A stretch of 64,000 nucleotides of DNA from Candidatus Ozemibacter sibiricus (GCA_003327425.1 QOQW01000001.1:400464-464463), one strand, 5' to 3'. Positions 43,401-51,639 are shown, counted from the stretch's first letter. The notes: a model not told the origin generated them from the letters alone. Made by a program: numbers and translations.

Positions 43401-43568
43401 CAGAACCCCAGCCATCGCAAATCCGGAGATTACGAAGAATGTTCCATCACCCTCGAAGTTCAGGATGAAGCGAACAACCCCACCCGCAAACTGAAGGTCT
43501 TCTTCCGCATCACTTCTCCGGCGCTTGAAATGATCCGAACCCTGGAAGACAATCGCGAACGTCGCTAG
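40461..43568 (+). CDS. large exported protein of unknown function with CxxC motifs
   Basis: The protein has 1035 residues. A signal peptide ends near residue 28, directly followed by a cysteine (AAFGCSSKG), which is not a classical lipobox. The mature protein is rich in Gly, Pro, Asn and aromatic residues, as in secreted beta-rich proteins. It holds a CxxCxxC cluster (CKDCVWC, about residue 356-362) and a CxxC (CVPC, about 545), so disulfides or metal binding are possible. AGGAGGGGG lies before the ATG. I recognise no family. It converges with a minor-pilin operon, so a surface or pilus-associated role is conceivable but unproven. Confidence 0.8.
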   Translation: MTRLPQFVVCACLVLLLPLLPLAPAAFGCSSKGPQDPYTGLITYPPGTGSPAGNTSVPVVPGTPFNGTFYKAWNAKNMQVIIVPVGTQLSFEGVIKSATPISPPRPQYWEEGEVNGEYGTTVENAPRPTWTISGNGRGDFRGDPPPPLPGGLTLKPFETRADCMIVADTPAVKALWKLTYDQDAALNMLWQAYNDPVYRAMIDGDLTTAGFPPGTDFATILQNAKDPEFDFGAKSLNEFEISPAGPDGVNGLKTGLVNALPHDEEVGRCQWSSDPITRIYKNPGGATYSVTLPERVKYIVKAGYIAMQEFYPSGRYNTKYLITPPSGTTTEYGNSRLVKKFTTPTAPDYWILDLNSGLESCKDCVWCWIEAAGELYPENTQIPEENYTSSDLSKRRAYYRLDPNSVAIGGVFVRGYYQAGASTAGRNTKVYVVVVDTQRPATFDWLTNQTGLSGETGKTLGQTMATPLKFRIYDNNPLLGATSHNSIFNEFPNLGSYEFIQADKRPGGGPNVTSVFTQYLAPLAPDAGEVFSVAKLKPAVYYNVCVPCPLGFKVSGIDPRQYEGPFPLLKDRFVVPAQRFVWKKIDTGITITGRQIYKKNGTPVSSLAALQEESGWDGYSSVDFTVDPSAFVEPMGVLFAEGGKRYDLKYSDARIEAPGVLPTNGIPAFSDKVQFYPWSDKGIKLFPSVQDGVGNQAPLAEEVTAITGTKFSGIDLRDSTDRVSQWSDPGSLDGSVSPNPIMGGLLEGALPAPRVSGVNPWGKFLYVKELKDRGRPMVALEITNAKSEKAVMYGNLAAMGDLPGYYTALEKAGTSGWAVANDTNVGSKFFTAAGTQEADDAWEFRGKLDEDLYLTLQENVSSGKFRPWMFAVPNNTPIGFPAWGGDYWNGQNAYNNDRIAYQQGNRDRLLFRYWAWDNINMFNTSDAAAPCGVKLQPGDRDFNAVCSDKRTALVTLIDKPVYSGDGRVPGSKVWWPDYIFQNPSHRKSGDYEECSITLEVQDEANNPTRKLKVFFRITSPALEMIRTLEDNRERR

Positions 43569-43616
43569 CTGACCGCCGGAGGGACTGGCCCCCCTCGGCC
43601 ATCGCCCTTCACCCCA

Positions 43617-43663
43617 CACCCCACCCGGAGCCAAGAACTCCGCTCCAGGTGGGGTGGTTTTTT
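43617..43663 (+). terminator. strong intrinsic terminator after large exported protein gene
   Basis: CACCCCACC-C-GGAG pairs with CTCC-A-GGTGGGGTG (one mismatch) and is followed by GTTTTTT. Confidence 0.85.
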
Positions 43664-43770
43664 GGCGACCAATGGCAGGCCAGAGAGGAGGAAAGAGCCG
43701 CGGGCCTCGGGCCACGGGGCGATCGGTGGCGAGGCAGGGGCTGTCGGCCCTCCAGCATGGCCGAGGCAAG

Positions 43771-43800
43771 AAAGGAAACCGGCCCCGAGAGGGGGGCCGG
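43771..43800 (-). terminator. intrinsic terminator of the minor-pilin/TPR operon
   Basis: Minus strand CCGGCCCC and GGGGCCGG form an 8-bp stem (43800-43779), followed by TTTCCTTT. Confidence 0.7.
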
Positions 43801-43856
43801 CTGGGTTGGCTGGGGAGCGTTCTGTACGCGGGAATCCTGGGGAGTGCCCTGGTGGT

Positions 43857-45113
43857 TTACTGAGAATCGCTGGGGTTGTCCAAATGGGCGGTACCGTGCT
43901 GCGCAAAGTAGTCGGCGACCTCCTGGGCACGTTTTTCCGGAGGTGGTTGGAGTTCTAGGATCTTGCGTCGAGCCTCGGCGGCTTGCGGACTTTTGGGAAA
44001 TTCGCTGAGGATGCGCTGGTAGGTTTGAATGGCAGGGCCCACCCCGTGCTTGGGGTTTTCCTGCAGGTAGAGATCTCCGAGGGTGAGGAGGATTTTGGGA
44101 TCGTTCTTGCGATCAGCCGCGATACTGTAGAGCTTCAAGGCTTCAACAGGTTTCGTGGCCCGCAGGGCATCAGCTTCCTGCAGAAGTTCCGTGAGGTTGG
44201 AGGTGGCATACTGTGCGGTGGCCGATGGCACTTCGATCACACTGGGACCAGAGGCGGCAGCCACAGGCTCGGTGGGGGCCACCGGAGAGAGCGGTTTGCT
44301 GGGGCTGGCCGTGGTGCCGGTGGCGGGTGATTTCGGGGTTGTCGCGGCCGCGGCCTTCTGACGAGCCGCTTCTTCGGCGGCGGCCGCGGCGGCCATCTGC
44401 TGGCGGGCGGTGGCAATGGCCGCCAGTCGCTGGCGGGCCCGCTTCTCGAGATCAGCGGCGGGCTTGCTGTCGAGGAACTTTTCCAGAAGTCGTTGGGCCG
44501 CGTCGAGATCGCCGTACATGTGCTGGTAGATGCCGTAGTAGAAAAGAGCGCCCGGGTCGCGCTTCGACATTTCCTTGTAGAAATACAGGGCGGCGGGGAT
44601 CATCCCATGTTCGTCGACCAGATACGAGGGATCGAGTTCGGTGCATTCGATGAATTTGGGGAAGGCGGTTTCGAATTTCCCAAGGGATTTCTCCTCGACG
44701 GCTTCTTTGAACAAGGCCCGTGCCCGACGCACATTTTCGGGAGCATTCTTCTCGGAGGCGGTGGCCGGCCCTGCTTTCTGGAGGCGCTTTTCGAGGTTGA
44801 TGATCTTCGAGGCCACCCCTGGCAGGCCGATTTTGAGGCTTTGCGCCTGTTTGAAGGCCTGGAGGGCCTTGGCCGGCTCTTCGGTCTCCTCGTAGACAAA
44901 CCCGAGGGCCACCCAGAGTTGATGGGCCTTGGGATTCTTCTTGACGGCTCCTTCAAGAAGTGCGGCGGCCTCTTGCGGTTGTTTCGCCTTCAGGAGAGCT
45001 TTGACCCGATTGAGGGTCACATTGACCGGGTCTTCCTGGGCCAGCGCAGCCAGAGAGCTGCCAAAAAGCAGAAAAGCGAGGAAAAGGGACAGGGACAGGG
45101 GGGCGATTTTCAT
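43857..45113 (-). CDS. exported TPR protein with Ala/Pro-rich linker
   Basis: The protein has 418 residues. A signal peptide (MKIAPLSLSLFLAFLLFGSS) precedes TPR units (about 30-110: AAALLEGAVKKNPKAHQLWV), a further helical repeat region (about 130-240), an Ala/Thr/Pro-rich linker (about 245-310), and TPR-like repeats at the end (about 320-395: PAIQTYQRILSEFPKSPQAA). GGAGG lies 7 nt before ATG 45113. It is the last gene of the minor-pilin unit and may be a periplasmic pilus-assembly factor, comparable in position to PilF-like or ComL-like proteins; this is inference. Confidence 0.8.
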   Translation of the reverse strand: MKIAPLSLSLFLAFLLFGSSLAALAQEDPVNVTLNRVKALLKAKQPQEAAALLEGAVKKNPKAHQLWVALGFVYEETEEPAKALQAFKQAQSLKIGLPGVASKIINLEKRLQKAGPATASEKNAPENVRRARALFKEAVEEKSLGKFETAFPKFIECTELDPSYLVDEHGMIPAALYFYKEMSKRDPGALFYYGIYQHMYGDLDAAQRLLEKFLDSKPAADLEKRARQRLAAIATARQQMAAAAAAEEAARQKAAAATTPKSPATGTTASPSKPLSPVAPTEPVAAASGPSVIEVPSATAQYATSNLTELLQEADALRATKPVEALKLYSIAADRKNDPKILLTLGDLYLQENPKHGVGPAIQTYQRILSEFPKSPQAAEARRKILELQPPPEKRAQEVADYFAQHGTAHLDNPSDSQ

Positions 45114-45157
45114 GATATGGCCTCCATCATCCATCTGGCGATGAAGACCATGATGCG

Positions 45158-45757
45158 TCATTTTATCTTGCGGGTCAACTCCACGGACTTTTCGACCAGC
45201 TCGCGCCGTTCGGGGACGAGGTCGCGGGGGTCGAAGGCATACCCCATGGCCTTGATGTGGGCCACTTCTTTTACCGACCCGTCACTGCGCATATAGTAGG
45301 TATCCACGTTGAATTCGGTGACTTCATATTTCCATTGGGTGGTACCGGAATTGGGGATGGGGTAGGTTCCTCCGGTGAGGCGCAGCGAAAGATCGGGAGA
45401 GGTCGAGGTCGATTTCAGGTCGCTCAGGAAGATATCGAGGGCTTTTCTGGTTGCCCGGTCGGGGTTGGCATTGCTCACCACATTGTTTTCATAGGGATTG
45501 AGGAACGGGCAGACACCACGGGAGATGGCCCCGGCATCATAGGCCTTCCGATGCAGGAGGCGCAGTTTCAAAAGAGCCTGTTGGATGCCTCCCTGGGCCA
45601 TGTAGTAGGCTTTTTTCTGGGTGTGGGTGGACAGGGTCTGTTTGCGCATGCGGTTCCTGGAGCTGACCATGGAGAACAGGAAGGTGAAAGTGACCAGGCA
45701 GAACAGGAGCACGAGGGGGACTGCCATCCCTTGGCGAAGCCTGGCTGGCCAACCCAT
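45158..45757 (-). CDS. PilX-like minor pilin assembly protein
   Basis: The protein has 199 residues. The N-terminus (MGWPARLRQGMAVPLVLLFC) has a positively charged leader and a hydrophobic helix followed by an amphipathic helix with AYYMAQGGIQQALLKL, the PilX N-terminal pattern. The remaining part is variable. Minor pilins prime the type IV pilus or pseudopilus fibre. GAGG lies 7 nt before ATG 45757, which starts 1 nt after the stop of the PilV-like gene. Confidence 0.7.
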   Translation of the reverse strand: MGWPARLRQGMAVPLVLLFCLVTFTFLFSMVSSRNRMRKQTLSTHTQKKAYYMAQGGIQQALLKLRLLHRKAYDAGAISRGVCPFLNPYENNVVSNANPDRATRKALDIFLSDLKSTSTSPDLSLRLTGGTYPIPNSGTTQWKYEVTEFNVDTYYMRSDGSVKEVAHIKAMGYAFDPRDLVPERRELVEKSVELTRKIK

Positions 45758-45758
45758 G

Positions 45759-46316
45759 TTATAGCCTCGCTTTCCTGGAGTAGAGGACGATCGGGCGGCG
45801 CTTGAATTCATTCTCGTCGGCGACACCGGTCGGTTTCCATTCGACGACCAACTTGAAATCACACAGATCGAAATCATTGGCTGAGGGATTGGGAATGCCC
45901 GCTTGATCGACCATTTCTTTGTCGAGGGTCTCGAGCCGCTCGTCGATGGGGAAGATATCGGCGTTCAGGTCGTGCTGTTCCGCTCCTCCGCCGCACGGAT
46001 CATGATATTTGATGTCATAGGATTTGACCGGATTCCAGGGGATGGGGGTGGCCTCGATGAAATAGCGGATGTCGGTGGAGCCTCGAATGAGGGTCGAGGA
46101 ACTGCCATTGAGGGCGCCGGGGTCATAGGGCATTTTCATCAGGATGAAATCCATCAGGTCGCAGGCGAACTGCATGGCTTCGGTTTCGCACTTGTCTTCT
46201 TTGGTGCCGCGGGTGACGAAGCCAAGGAAATCAGCGATCGGAATGATCGCCAGCGCGAGGATCAAGCACGCGATCATGACTTCGATGAAGCTCATGCCGA
46301 TGGCTGGCCGGGTCAT
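45759..46316 (-). CDS. type IV prepilin-like protein (PilV-like)
   Basis: The protein has 185 residues and a class III signal: MTRPAIG followed by MSFIEVMIACLILALAIIPI, with Glu at position +5 after the processing Gly. The globular part has four cysteines that could form disulfides. GGGAGG lies 6 nt before the ATG, which overlaps the end of the upstream prepilin gene. It is probably an inner-membrane substrate of the prepilin peptidase PilD. Confidence 0.85.
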   Translation of the reverse strand: MTRPAIGMSFIEVMIACLILALAIIPIADFLGFVTRGTKEDKCETEAMQFACDLMDFILMKMPYDPGALNGSSSTLIRGSTDIRYFIEATPIPWNPVKSYDIKYHDPCGGGAEQHDLNADIFPIDERLETLDKEMVDQAGIPNPSANDFDLCDFKLVVEWKPTGVADENEFKRRPIVLYSRKARL

Positions 46317-47035
46317 GGATAGCCTCCCAGTCGGAAGGGGACTTCGAATGCTGCTTCCATGGATTCGGTGACCTTGGTTTCGGGGTACCGTGGGTGCTGC
46401 GCCACCACCGTGACATGGATGATGTTACGGGCTTTAACGGAAAGATCGGGAGTTTGGGTGATCTTGATTTCGATGCTTTTGGGATTGGCACAGATCTCCT
46501 GGAAATAGGTCGGGGTTTTTTGAACGACGGTTCCAGGCTGAGAGATGATGGTTCGGCGGTAGACCAATTTCCTGCCCACGATTTCGAGCAGGCCCTGCAT
46601 GATTTCAGGGTCTTCGCTTTTCACCCCGGGAATGGCAAATGGTTCCCCGGGGGCATCCAGCTTGCCACGCTTTCCGGGTTGGCACATGAAAAACTCGATC
46701 AGTTTGGTGTCTCCAGAGGAGAAATCATTGGTGTAGGGATTGGTAGGAGGACCATAGAGAAATCCCTGGGCGGGATCACCAAAGGGAGTTGTGCCCTGCT
46801 GGGTGATCTGGGTTGGAGGGGTTGCCCGAGTGATCTCATTACGGAGGAGCGTCAGCCCATTTCGGAGTTGATTGGCGGTCATGGAGGTCCAGTGGCCGAC
46901 CTCTTGGGTGCGGGCGACCGACCGGTAGATGCTGTAGGCCGCCGTCATCGCCATGACCAAGATGGAAGAGGCGATGAGGATCTCGAGAAGAGTGAAACCT
47001 CTAGGCTTGTTTGGCAGTCGATCCGGATGTTTCAA
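46313..47035 (-). CDS. type IV prepilin-like protein (PilW-like)
   Basis: The protein has 240 residues. The leader MKHPDRLPNKPRG precedes FTLLEILIASSILVMAMTAA, with Glu at +5. The start codon is the TTG at 47035: AGGAGG lies 9 nt upstream, and the promoter at 47057-47065 would start transcription near 47050, downstream of the only ATG in the frame (47071). The gene is first of a four-gene leftward unit with the PilV-like, PilX-like and TPR genes. Confidence 0.85.
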   Translation of the reverse strand: MKHPDRLPNKPRGFTLLEILIASSILVMAMTAAYSIYRSVARTQEVGHWTSMTANQLRNGLTLLRNEITRATPPTQITQQGTTPFGDPAQGFLYGPPTNPYTNDFSSGDTKLIEFFMCQPGKRGKLDAPGEPFAIPGVKSEDPEIMQGLLEIVGRKLVYRRTIISQPGTVVQKTPTYFQEICANPKSIEIKITQTPDLSVKARNIIHVTVVAQHPRYPETKVTESMEAAFEVPFRLGGYP

Positions 47036-47056
47036 TGAAACCTGCCTCCTATTCCC

Positions 47057-47065
47057 ATTATACCA
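47057..47065 (-). promoter_or_regulatory. extended -10 promoter of minor-pilin operon
   Basis: Minus strand TGGTATAAT: a perfect -10 with TGn extension. No -35 is found. It lies inside the longer open frame and argues for the TTG start at 47035. Confidence 0.65.
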
Positions 47066-47226
47066 TCCCATGAAGGTTTTCTCTCTAGTCGACCAAAAAA
47101 ACGATCGATGGCCTGGTTATGAGGATCGAAAAATGGGCGAACACCTGACCTTGGTTCTCTCGAGGTTTCACCAGATGCAAGATTGATCCAATGGCAAACG
47201 GGTTGCCCCGCGGCGGGGGTTCTTGT

Positions 47227-48171
47227 TCAGGCCGGGGGAATGGGGATGGCCCGTATCTCTACTAGGGGAAGCAAAGCCTCGACTTCGTCGGCGGTGGCGG
47301 CGCAAGGGGCGGCATGGCCAGCGTCGGCGGCGCCCGCCGCCATCGCCCAGCGAGCCGCATCCAGCATGGATGCTCCGCAGGCGCGGGCATACAGGAACCC
47401 AGCCAGGGCGGCATCTCCGCAGCCAACGGCGCTGACCTCCTGTACGGGTGGTGGCAGCAGAACGTGGAATCGGGGTGGATCCCAGAGGAGGGCGGGGCCG
47501 CCTCCGTCGGTGATCAAGGCGCCCGGAATGCCATGGTCGCGAAGCCGATGGAATGAAGGGTTGTCCCAGGGGTTGTGGAATGGGTCATGCCCGAAGGTTT
47601 CCATGAATTCCTGTCGATTGTGCTTGAGGAAGAACCCGCCAACTTCGACAGCCTGGTTCAGGGGAGCGCCGCGCGCATCGAGGAAGATCTCCACCCGGAA
47701 TGGCCTGGCTTGCTCGATGATCCTGCGGTAGAAATCGGCCGACGTCTGTCCCGGCAGGGTGCCAGAGAGCGCGAGAAATCGGGCTTGGGGGAGCCACCGA
47801 TCGAGTTCGGCCAGCAGGTCGAGGATCTCTCTTTCGGTGAGGGTTTGCCCATCTTCGAGCCACCAATGATGCGTGCGAGGATGGTCGACGATCAGGTCGA
47901 ATCCGACCCGGGTTTCCGAAGAACAGGGGATGAGGCGGGCGCTGATGCCATGCTCGGTCAGCCTGGCCTTGATCTTGTCTCCGTTGGGGCCGCCGGCGAA
48001 GCCGAGAGCAAGACCGGGCCGCCCCAGAGTTTTCAACATGCGAGCAACGTTGATCCCTTTCCCGCCGACCGTCCAGGGCAGAGAGGCCACCCGATTGGCC
48101 CCGGGAGGAGGGAGGGTCGGAAGATGAAGGACATAGGACAGCAGCGGGTTCGGAGTGATGGTCAAAATCAT
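47227..48171 (-). CDS. PfkB-family sugar kinase, 1-phosphofructokinase-like
   Basis: The protein has 314 residues. It begins ILTITPNPLLSYVL, like the LTVTLNPAID start of 1-phosphofructokinases and tagatose kinases, then GGKGINVARMLKTLG, the PfkB N-terminal motif, and SGTLPG in the middle. The catalytic GAGD motif appears as AVGCGDAALAGFLYA, keeping the Asp. It probably phosphorylates a phosphosugar; the substrate is not certain. It has no PTS neighbour. The gene is divergent from cbiX, and there is no ribosome site before ATG 48171. Confidence 0.82.
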   Translation of the reverse strand: MILTITPNPLLSYVLHLPTLPPPGANRVASLPWTVGGKGINVARMLKTLGRPGLALGFAGGPNGDKIKARLTEHGISARLIPCSSETRVGFDLIVDHPRTHHWWLEDGQTLTEREILDLLAELDRWLPQARFLALSGTLPGQTSADFYRRIIEQARPFRVEIFLDARGAPLNQAVEVGGFFLKHNRQEFMETFGHDPFHNPWDNPSFHRLRDHGIPGALITDGGGPALLWDPPRFHVLLPPPVQEVSAVGCGDAALAGFLYARACGASMLDAARWAMAAGAADAGHAAPCAATADEVEALLPLVEIRAIPIPPA

Positions 48172-48177
48172 ACGCCG

Positions 48178-48205
48178 ATCAAAGCGACTTTCCAGAGGAT
48201 GCCAA
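48178..48205 (-). promoter_or_regulatory. promoter of PfkB-family kinase gene (leaderless candidate)
   Basis: Minus strand TTGGCA (48205-48200), 16-bp spacer, TTTGAT (48183-48178), with only 6 nt to ATG 48171. It overlaps the divergent cbiX promoter. Confidence 0.45.
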
Positions 48206-48217
48206 GTAGGGTATCAT
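48189..48217 (+). promoter_or_regulatory. promoter of cbiX (leaderless candidate)
   Basis: TTTCCA (48189-48194), 17-bp spacer, TATCAT (48212-48217), with 6 nt to ATG 48224. Confidence 0.5.
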
Positions 48218-48223
48218 GGGCCC

Positions 48224-48610
48224 ATGGCAAACGGGAACTGTGTTCTGCTGACCGTCCATGGGTCGACGCATGCGGAGGCCCGGGCGGCAGCGAAGCGGTT
48301 CGAGGGCTTCCTGCAGGCGCAGAGGCTCGAGTGTCTGGTGCGGGTCTGTTTCTTGCGGACGAGCGAGCCCTCGCTGGTTGATGCCTTGGAACAGGCCGGC
48401 CAGCAAGGAATGAGGCGGATTCTCATCGTCCCGTTGTTCGTGTTTCCGGGCCAGCACATCACCGAAGAGATTCCCGCGGTGGTCGAACGCTTCCAGCAGA
48501 CCCACCCTGGCGTGACGGTCGAGGTCTTGCCGGCCCTGGGCGAAATCCCCGCGTTCGGTCAGTGGGTGGCGCGCCTTCTTCAGGAATGTCTGGCCGGCAG
48601 GGGCTGGTAG
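48224..48610 (+). CDS. cbiX: short CbiX-type sirohydrochlorin chelatase family protein
   Basis: The protein has 128 residues, the size of the short (CbiX-S) form that works as a homodimer. Metal-binding His residues are present in LLTVHGSTH and FPGQHITEEIP; SEPSLVDALEQAGQQGMRRI and IVPLFVF match the family core. Such enzymes insert Co2+ or Fe2+ into sirohydrochlorin. No other cobalamin or siroheme gene is near. There is no good ribosome site before the ATG. The polysaccharide deacetylase gene starts 2 nt downstream. Confidence 0.82.
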   Translation: MANGNCVLLTVHGSTHAEARAAAKRFEGFLQAQRLECLVRVCFLRTSEPSLVDALEQAGQQGMRRILIVPLFVFPGQHITEEIPAVVERFQQTHPGVTVEVLPALGEIPAFGQWVARLLQECLAGRGW

Positions 48611-48612
48611 CC

Positions 48613-49530
48613 ATGGCCCGTCGCTCGCCGGCGCTGACCTACCGATTGCTCGGGCTATTCCTGTTAGGGGTGGCCGGCGCTGGGTTCGTTCTCGGGTGGA
48701 GCCAGATTCGACAAGATGTGCTGGTCGTTCTGACCTTCCACGGGATTGTCGATACCCCCCAGCAACCCTGGGAGACCACCTATGCCGATCTGCTGAACCA
48801 TCTGGCGCGGTTTCGACGGCATGGGTATGCGGCGCTGGCGCCTGATGAATTCTGGGATTGGTGGGCTGGGCGGCTGCCGGCCGGTCGGCGGTTCCTGTTG
48901 ACCTTCGATGACGGCCTGGAGAGCACCGGACGAGCCATCGCCCGTCTGGCCCGCGAGGAAGGCATCCGGTCGCTGTGGTTCATCGTGACCGGGCTGCTGG
49001 GAAAACCGGGGTTCATGACGCCCGAAGGATTGGTGGCATTGGCTTCGGAAACAGGCTGCCGACTGGGATTGCATGGGGGAACGCACGAGGAGTTTCCGAA
49101 GATTCTGGCGGCTGGTCGAGATCTGGCGGGTGAGGTCGGGCGGGCCAAGGCCGATCTGGAACGCCTGGTGGGCGGGCCTGTGGAGTTTTTCGCCTACCCC
49201 TACGGCGTTCATGACCCGGCCTCTCGGCAAGTGGTGGCTTCCTCCGGCCTGCGGGTGGGTTTTACGGTCGAGCCCTGGTCGGTGCAACGCACGGATGACC
49301 CGTATCTGCTGCCCAGGTTGATGTACCTGCGGGGGCACGAGGAATTCGGGGATTGGACGCCTCCCCCCGAGGCCCGGTCGGGGGGCTTGACCATGACCCT
49401 CGCCATGTTCGCGGTCCTCATGGCGCTGCGGATGTTTCTGAAAGCCGGCGAGATCGAGGGGCGCCTTCGGCTCGCCCAGGGCGCCGCGCGTGCCGACCGG
49501 GATTTGCCAAACGGAGACGTTTCGTCGTAG
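48613..49530 (+). CDS. membrane-anchored polysaccharide deacetylase (NodB family)
   Basis: The protein has 305 residues. An N-terminal membrane helix (LTYRLLGLFLLGVAGAGFVL) precedes a NodB domain with LTFHGI, catalytic TFDDG, zinc-binding HGGTH, and FAYPYG. A second hydrophobic helix (about 272-292, TMTLAMFAVLMALRMF) lies near the end. Family members deacetylate N-acetylated cell-wall or exopolysaccharides outside the cytoplasm. ATG 48613 follows the cbiX stop by 2 nt and is favoured by the position of the membrane helix. Confidence 0.85.
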   Translation: MARRSPALTYRLLGLFLLGVAGAGFVLGWSQIRQDVLVVLTFHGIVDTPQQPWETTYADLLNHLARFRRHGYAALAPDEFWDWWAGRLPAGRRFLLTFDDGLESTGRAIARLAREEGIRSLWFIVTGLLGKPGFMTPEGLVALASETGCRLGLHGGTHEEFPKILAAGRDLAGEVGRAKADLERLVGGPVEFFAYPYGVHDPASRQVVASSGLRVGFTVEPWSVQRTDDPYLLPRLMYLRGHEEFGDWTPPPEARSGGLTMTLAMFAVLMALRMFLKAGEIEGRLRLAQGAARADRDLPNGDVSS

Positions 49531-49557
49531 AGAAGAAGGTTCGGACACGGGTTCTGC

Positions 49558-51639
49558 ATGCCGAGTTTCGATAGTTTCATCCTGTGGGCGGTCGGGCTCC
49601 TGTTCCTGATCGTCGGGGTCCGCATCCTGTGGGCCCGGCGCTTGGGTGGGCGGGCCGTGCCGCCTGACGCCCCGGCCATTCGTCAGCCAACGCCAGCCGC
49701 CGGGCCGGGCGGTCCCGCGCTTGCTCCCTCGTCGGCGCCGACGGCCGGGCGTCCGTCGCCACCCTCTTCGCCAACAGGGCCTTCTCTCGCCACGGCCGCG
49801 GCGACCGGGGCGGCCGTCCCTGAAGCTCCGTCGGTCTCGGGACACCCTGCCGAGCCTTCGCTTGCCGGCGCCGCGGATGCCCCGCGAACAGCCCCTTCCC
49901 CGCCGATATCGCCGCAGGAATCGGCTGGCGAGGCGGCCCCCGGGCGCGCTCCCGCCCAATGGTCGGAAGAAGAGGTGCTGGCGCTGATCGCCAATTTCTC
50001 TTCGCCGCCAACGGAGCGGTTTCGGGCCATTCGGGAAGCAGGGGATCGCCAGATGACCGCCGCGGTGCCGGCGTTGATCGAGGTGTTGTATGAACCCGAC
50101 CCCACGGTCTCGGCGGCCGCCGCCGAAAGCCTGGGCAAGATCGGCGATCCCCGCGCCATCGAGCCGCTGCTCGAGGTGACCAAACGCAACGATCTCAAGC
50201 TGACGGGGACCCTGCCGGCCGAGGCCGGCCCGGCGGTGGCGGCCGGGGCATCGGCCGAATCGGCGGGAGAGAGTGAGCCAGCCGAGGGGGCCCGGACGGG
50301 GAATCCATTCAATTACAAAGAACTGACAGTCTTCAAGATCGACCTGCTGCCCCAGGAATACTTCCAGCCTGACGGCTCCCCCATTCCCCGCCGGGAACTG
50401 GTGTTGAAAGGGCTGAAAGACAACGATCAACAGCTGCGCAAGATGGCGGCCAAGGCCGCCATCGGGATGCACGATCCCGAGCTGGTCCCGGTGCTGATCG
50501 AGACGCTGAAGAATCCCTACGAGGTCGAATCCGTCCGGTATCTCGCCGCTGAAGCGCTGGGAGAGATGCGGGCCGATGAGGCCTGCGGCCATCTGCTGGA
50601 AGCCTTGCAGGACCAGAACGTGGCGGTGCGCTACTCCGCGGCTTCGGCTCTGAGCTACATGGCGGGGGACGAGGTCGTGGGCGGCCTGGTGAAAGCGCTG
50701 CGCGATGAGAATGAATTCGTGCGTTCCCAGGTGGCGTTCGCGCTGGGCAAGATCGGCGATCCCAAGGCCCTCGAGGCCTTGTTCGAGGCCATCGGCGACG
50801 GCCACGAAGTGGTCCGCTTCTCCGTGGCCGAGGCGTTGGGACGGTTTCCCGGCCAGCCGGTGCTCCAGGAGATAGAAAAGCGATTGGCCAGCGCCGACCG
50901 CGACATGCGTCTGGCCCTCATCGAAGTGTTGGGCAAGGTTAAAGACGATCAGGCCATCGCCCTGCTCCGTCAGGCGTTGCGCGATCCCGACCCCGATCTC
51001 AGTTTCAAGGCTTCGCTGGCGTTGATGGAACATGGCAGTCTGGAGGTCATCGACGAGTTGATCGAAGCCTCCCGACGCCTGGACCAGGAACTCATGGCCT
51101 GGCTGGCCCCCGGCGGAACGCCTGAGGGCGAGACCGCTTCTGCGGCCCAACCCGTTGGGGCCACCCCTGGCCTCGAGGAGATCAACGCCCAGTTCAAAGC
51201 CTACTCCACCCTGAGCGCCCAGAGCGAGGCAGACCAGGCCCAGGCTCTGGAGAAGCTCGCGGTGGCCCTGCGGCACGACAGTCCGAATGTGCGCGGGTGT
51301 GCCGCCAATGCGCTGGGCGACTTCCGCGGAGAATCCGCCACCCGGTTGCTGCTGCAGGCCTTGCAGGATGCGCACGAATATGTGCGGGCCACCGCCCTGG
51401 CTTCCCTCGGCAAGCATGGCAATCCCGAGATTCTCCCGGAGCTCGAAAAATACCTGGAGGACCCATCGGAAGAGGTGAGGTATGCTCTGGCTCGCATGCT
51501 CGGAGGATTCCGCGATCTGCGGGCGGTTCGGTTCCTCGAGGTGCTGGCGACCAAAGATCCATCGCCCGATGTCAAACGGGTGGCGCGGCAGAACCTGGAA
51601 CCCCCGAATCCGGCCGAGGCAGACCCGCCGGCGATCTGA
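49558..51639 (+). CDS. membrane-anchored HEAT-repeat protein
   Basis: The protein has 693 residues. One N-terminal helix (FILWAVGLLFLIVGVRIL) anchors it, followed by an Ala/Pro/Gly-rich disordered linker (about 25-140). From about 145 to the end there are roughly a dozen HEAT/PBS-lyase-type repeats of about 31 residues (for example VRYLAAEALGEMRADEACGHLLEALQ, written here in part: VRYLAAEALGEMRADEACGH; and FVRSQVAFALGKIGDPKALE), interrupted by a loop at about 220-275 and another at about 515-545. HEAT arrays serve as protein-binding scaffolds. It lies 27 nt after the deacetylase gene. Confidence 0.85.
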   Translation: MPSFDSFILWAVGLLFLIVGVRILWARRLGGRAVPPDAPAIRQPTPAAGPGGPALAPSSAPTAGRPSPPSSPTGPSLATAAATGAAVPEAPSVSGHPAEPSLAGAADAPRTAPSPPISPQESAGEAAPGRAPAQWSEEEVLALIANFSSPPTERFRAIREAGDRQMTAAVPALIEVLYEPDPTVSAAAAESLGKIGDPRAIEPLLEVTKRNDLKLTGTLPAEAGPAVAAGASAESAGESEPAEGARTGNPFNYKELTVFKIDLLPQEYFQPDGSPIPRRELVLKGLKDNDQQLRKMAAKAAIGMHDPELVPVLIETLKNPYEVESVRYLAAEALGEMRADEACGHLLEALQDQNVAVRYSAASALSYMAGDEVVGGLVKALRDENEFVRSQVAFALGKIGDPKALEALFEAIGDGHEVVRFSVAEALGRFPGQPVLQEIEKRLASADRDMRLALIEVLGKVKDDQAIALLRQALRDPDPDLSFKASLALMEHGSLEVIDELIEASRRLDQELMAWLAPGGTPEGETASAAQPVGATPGLEEINAQFKAYSTLSAQSEADQAQALEKLAVALRHDSPNVRGCAANALGDFRGESATRLLLQALQDAHEYVRATALASLGKHGNPEILPELEKYLEDPSEEVRYALARMLGGFRDLRAVRFLEVLATKDPSPDVKRVARQNLEPPNPAEADPPAI

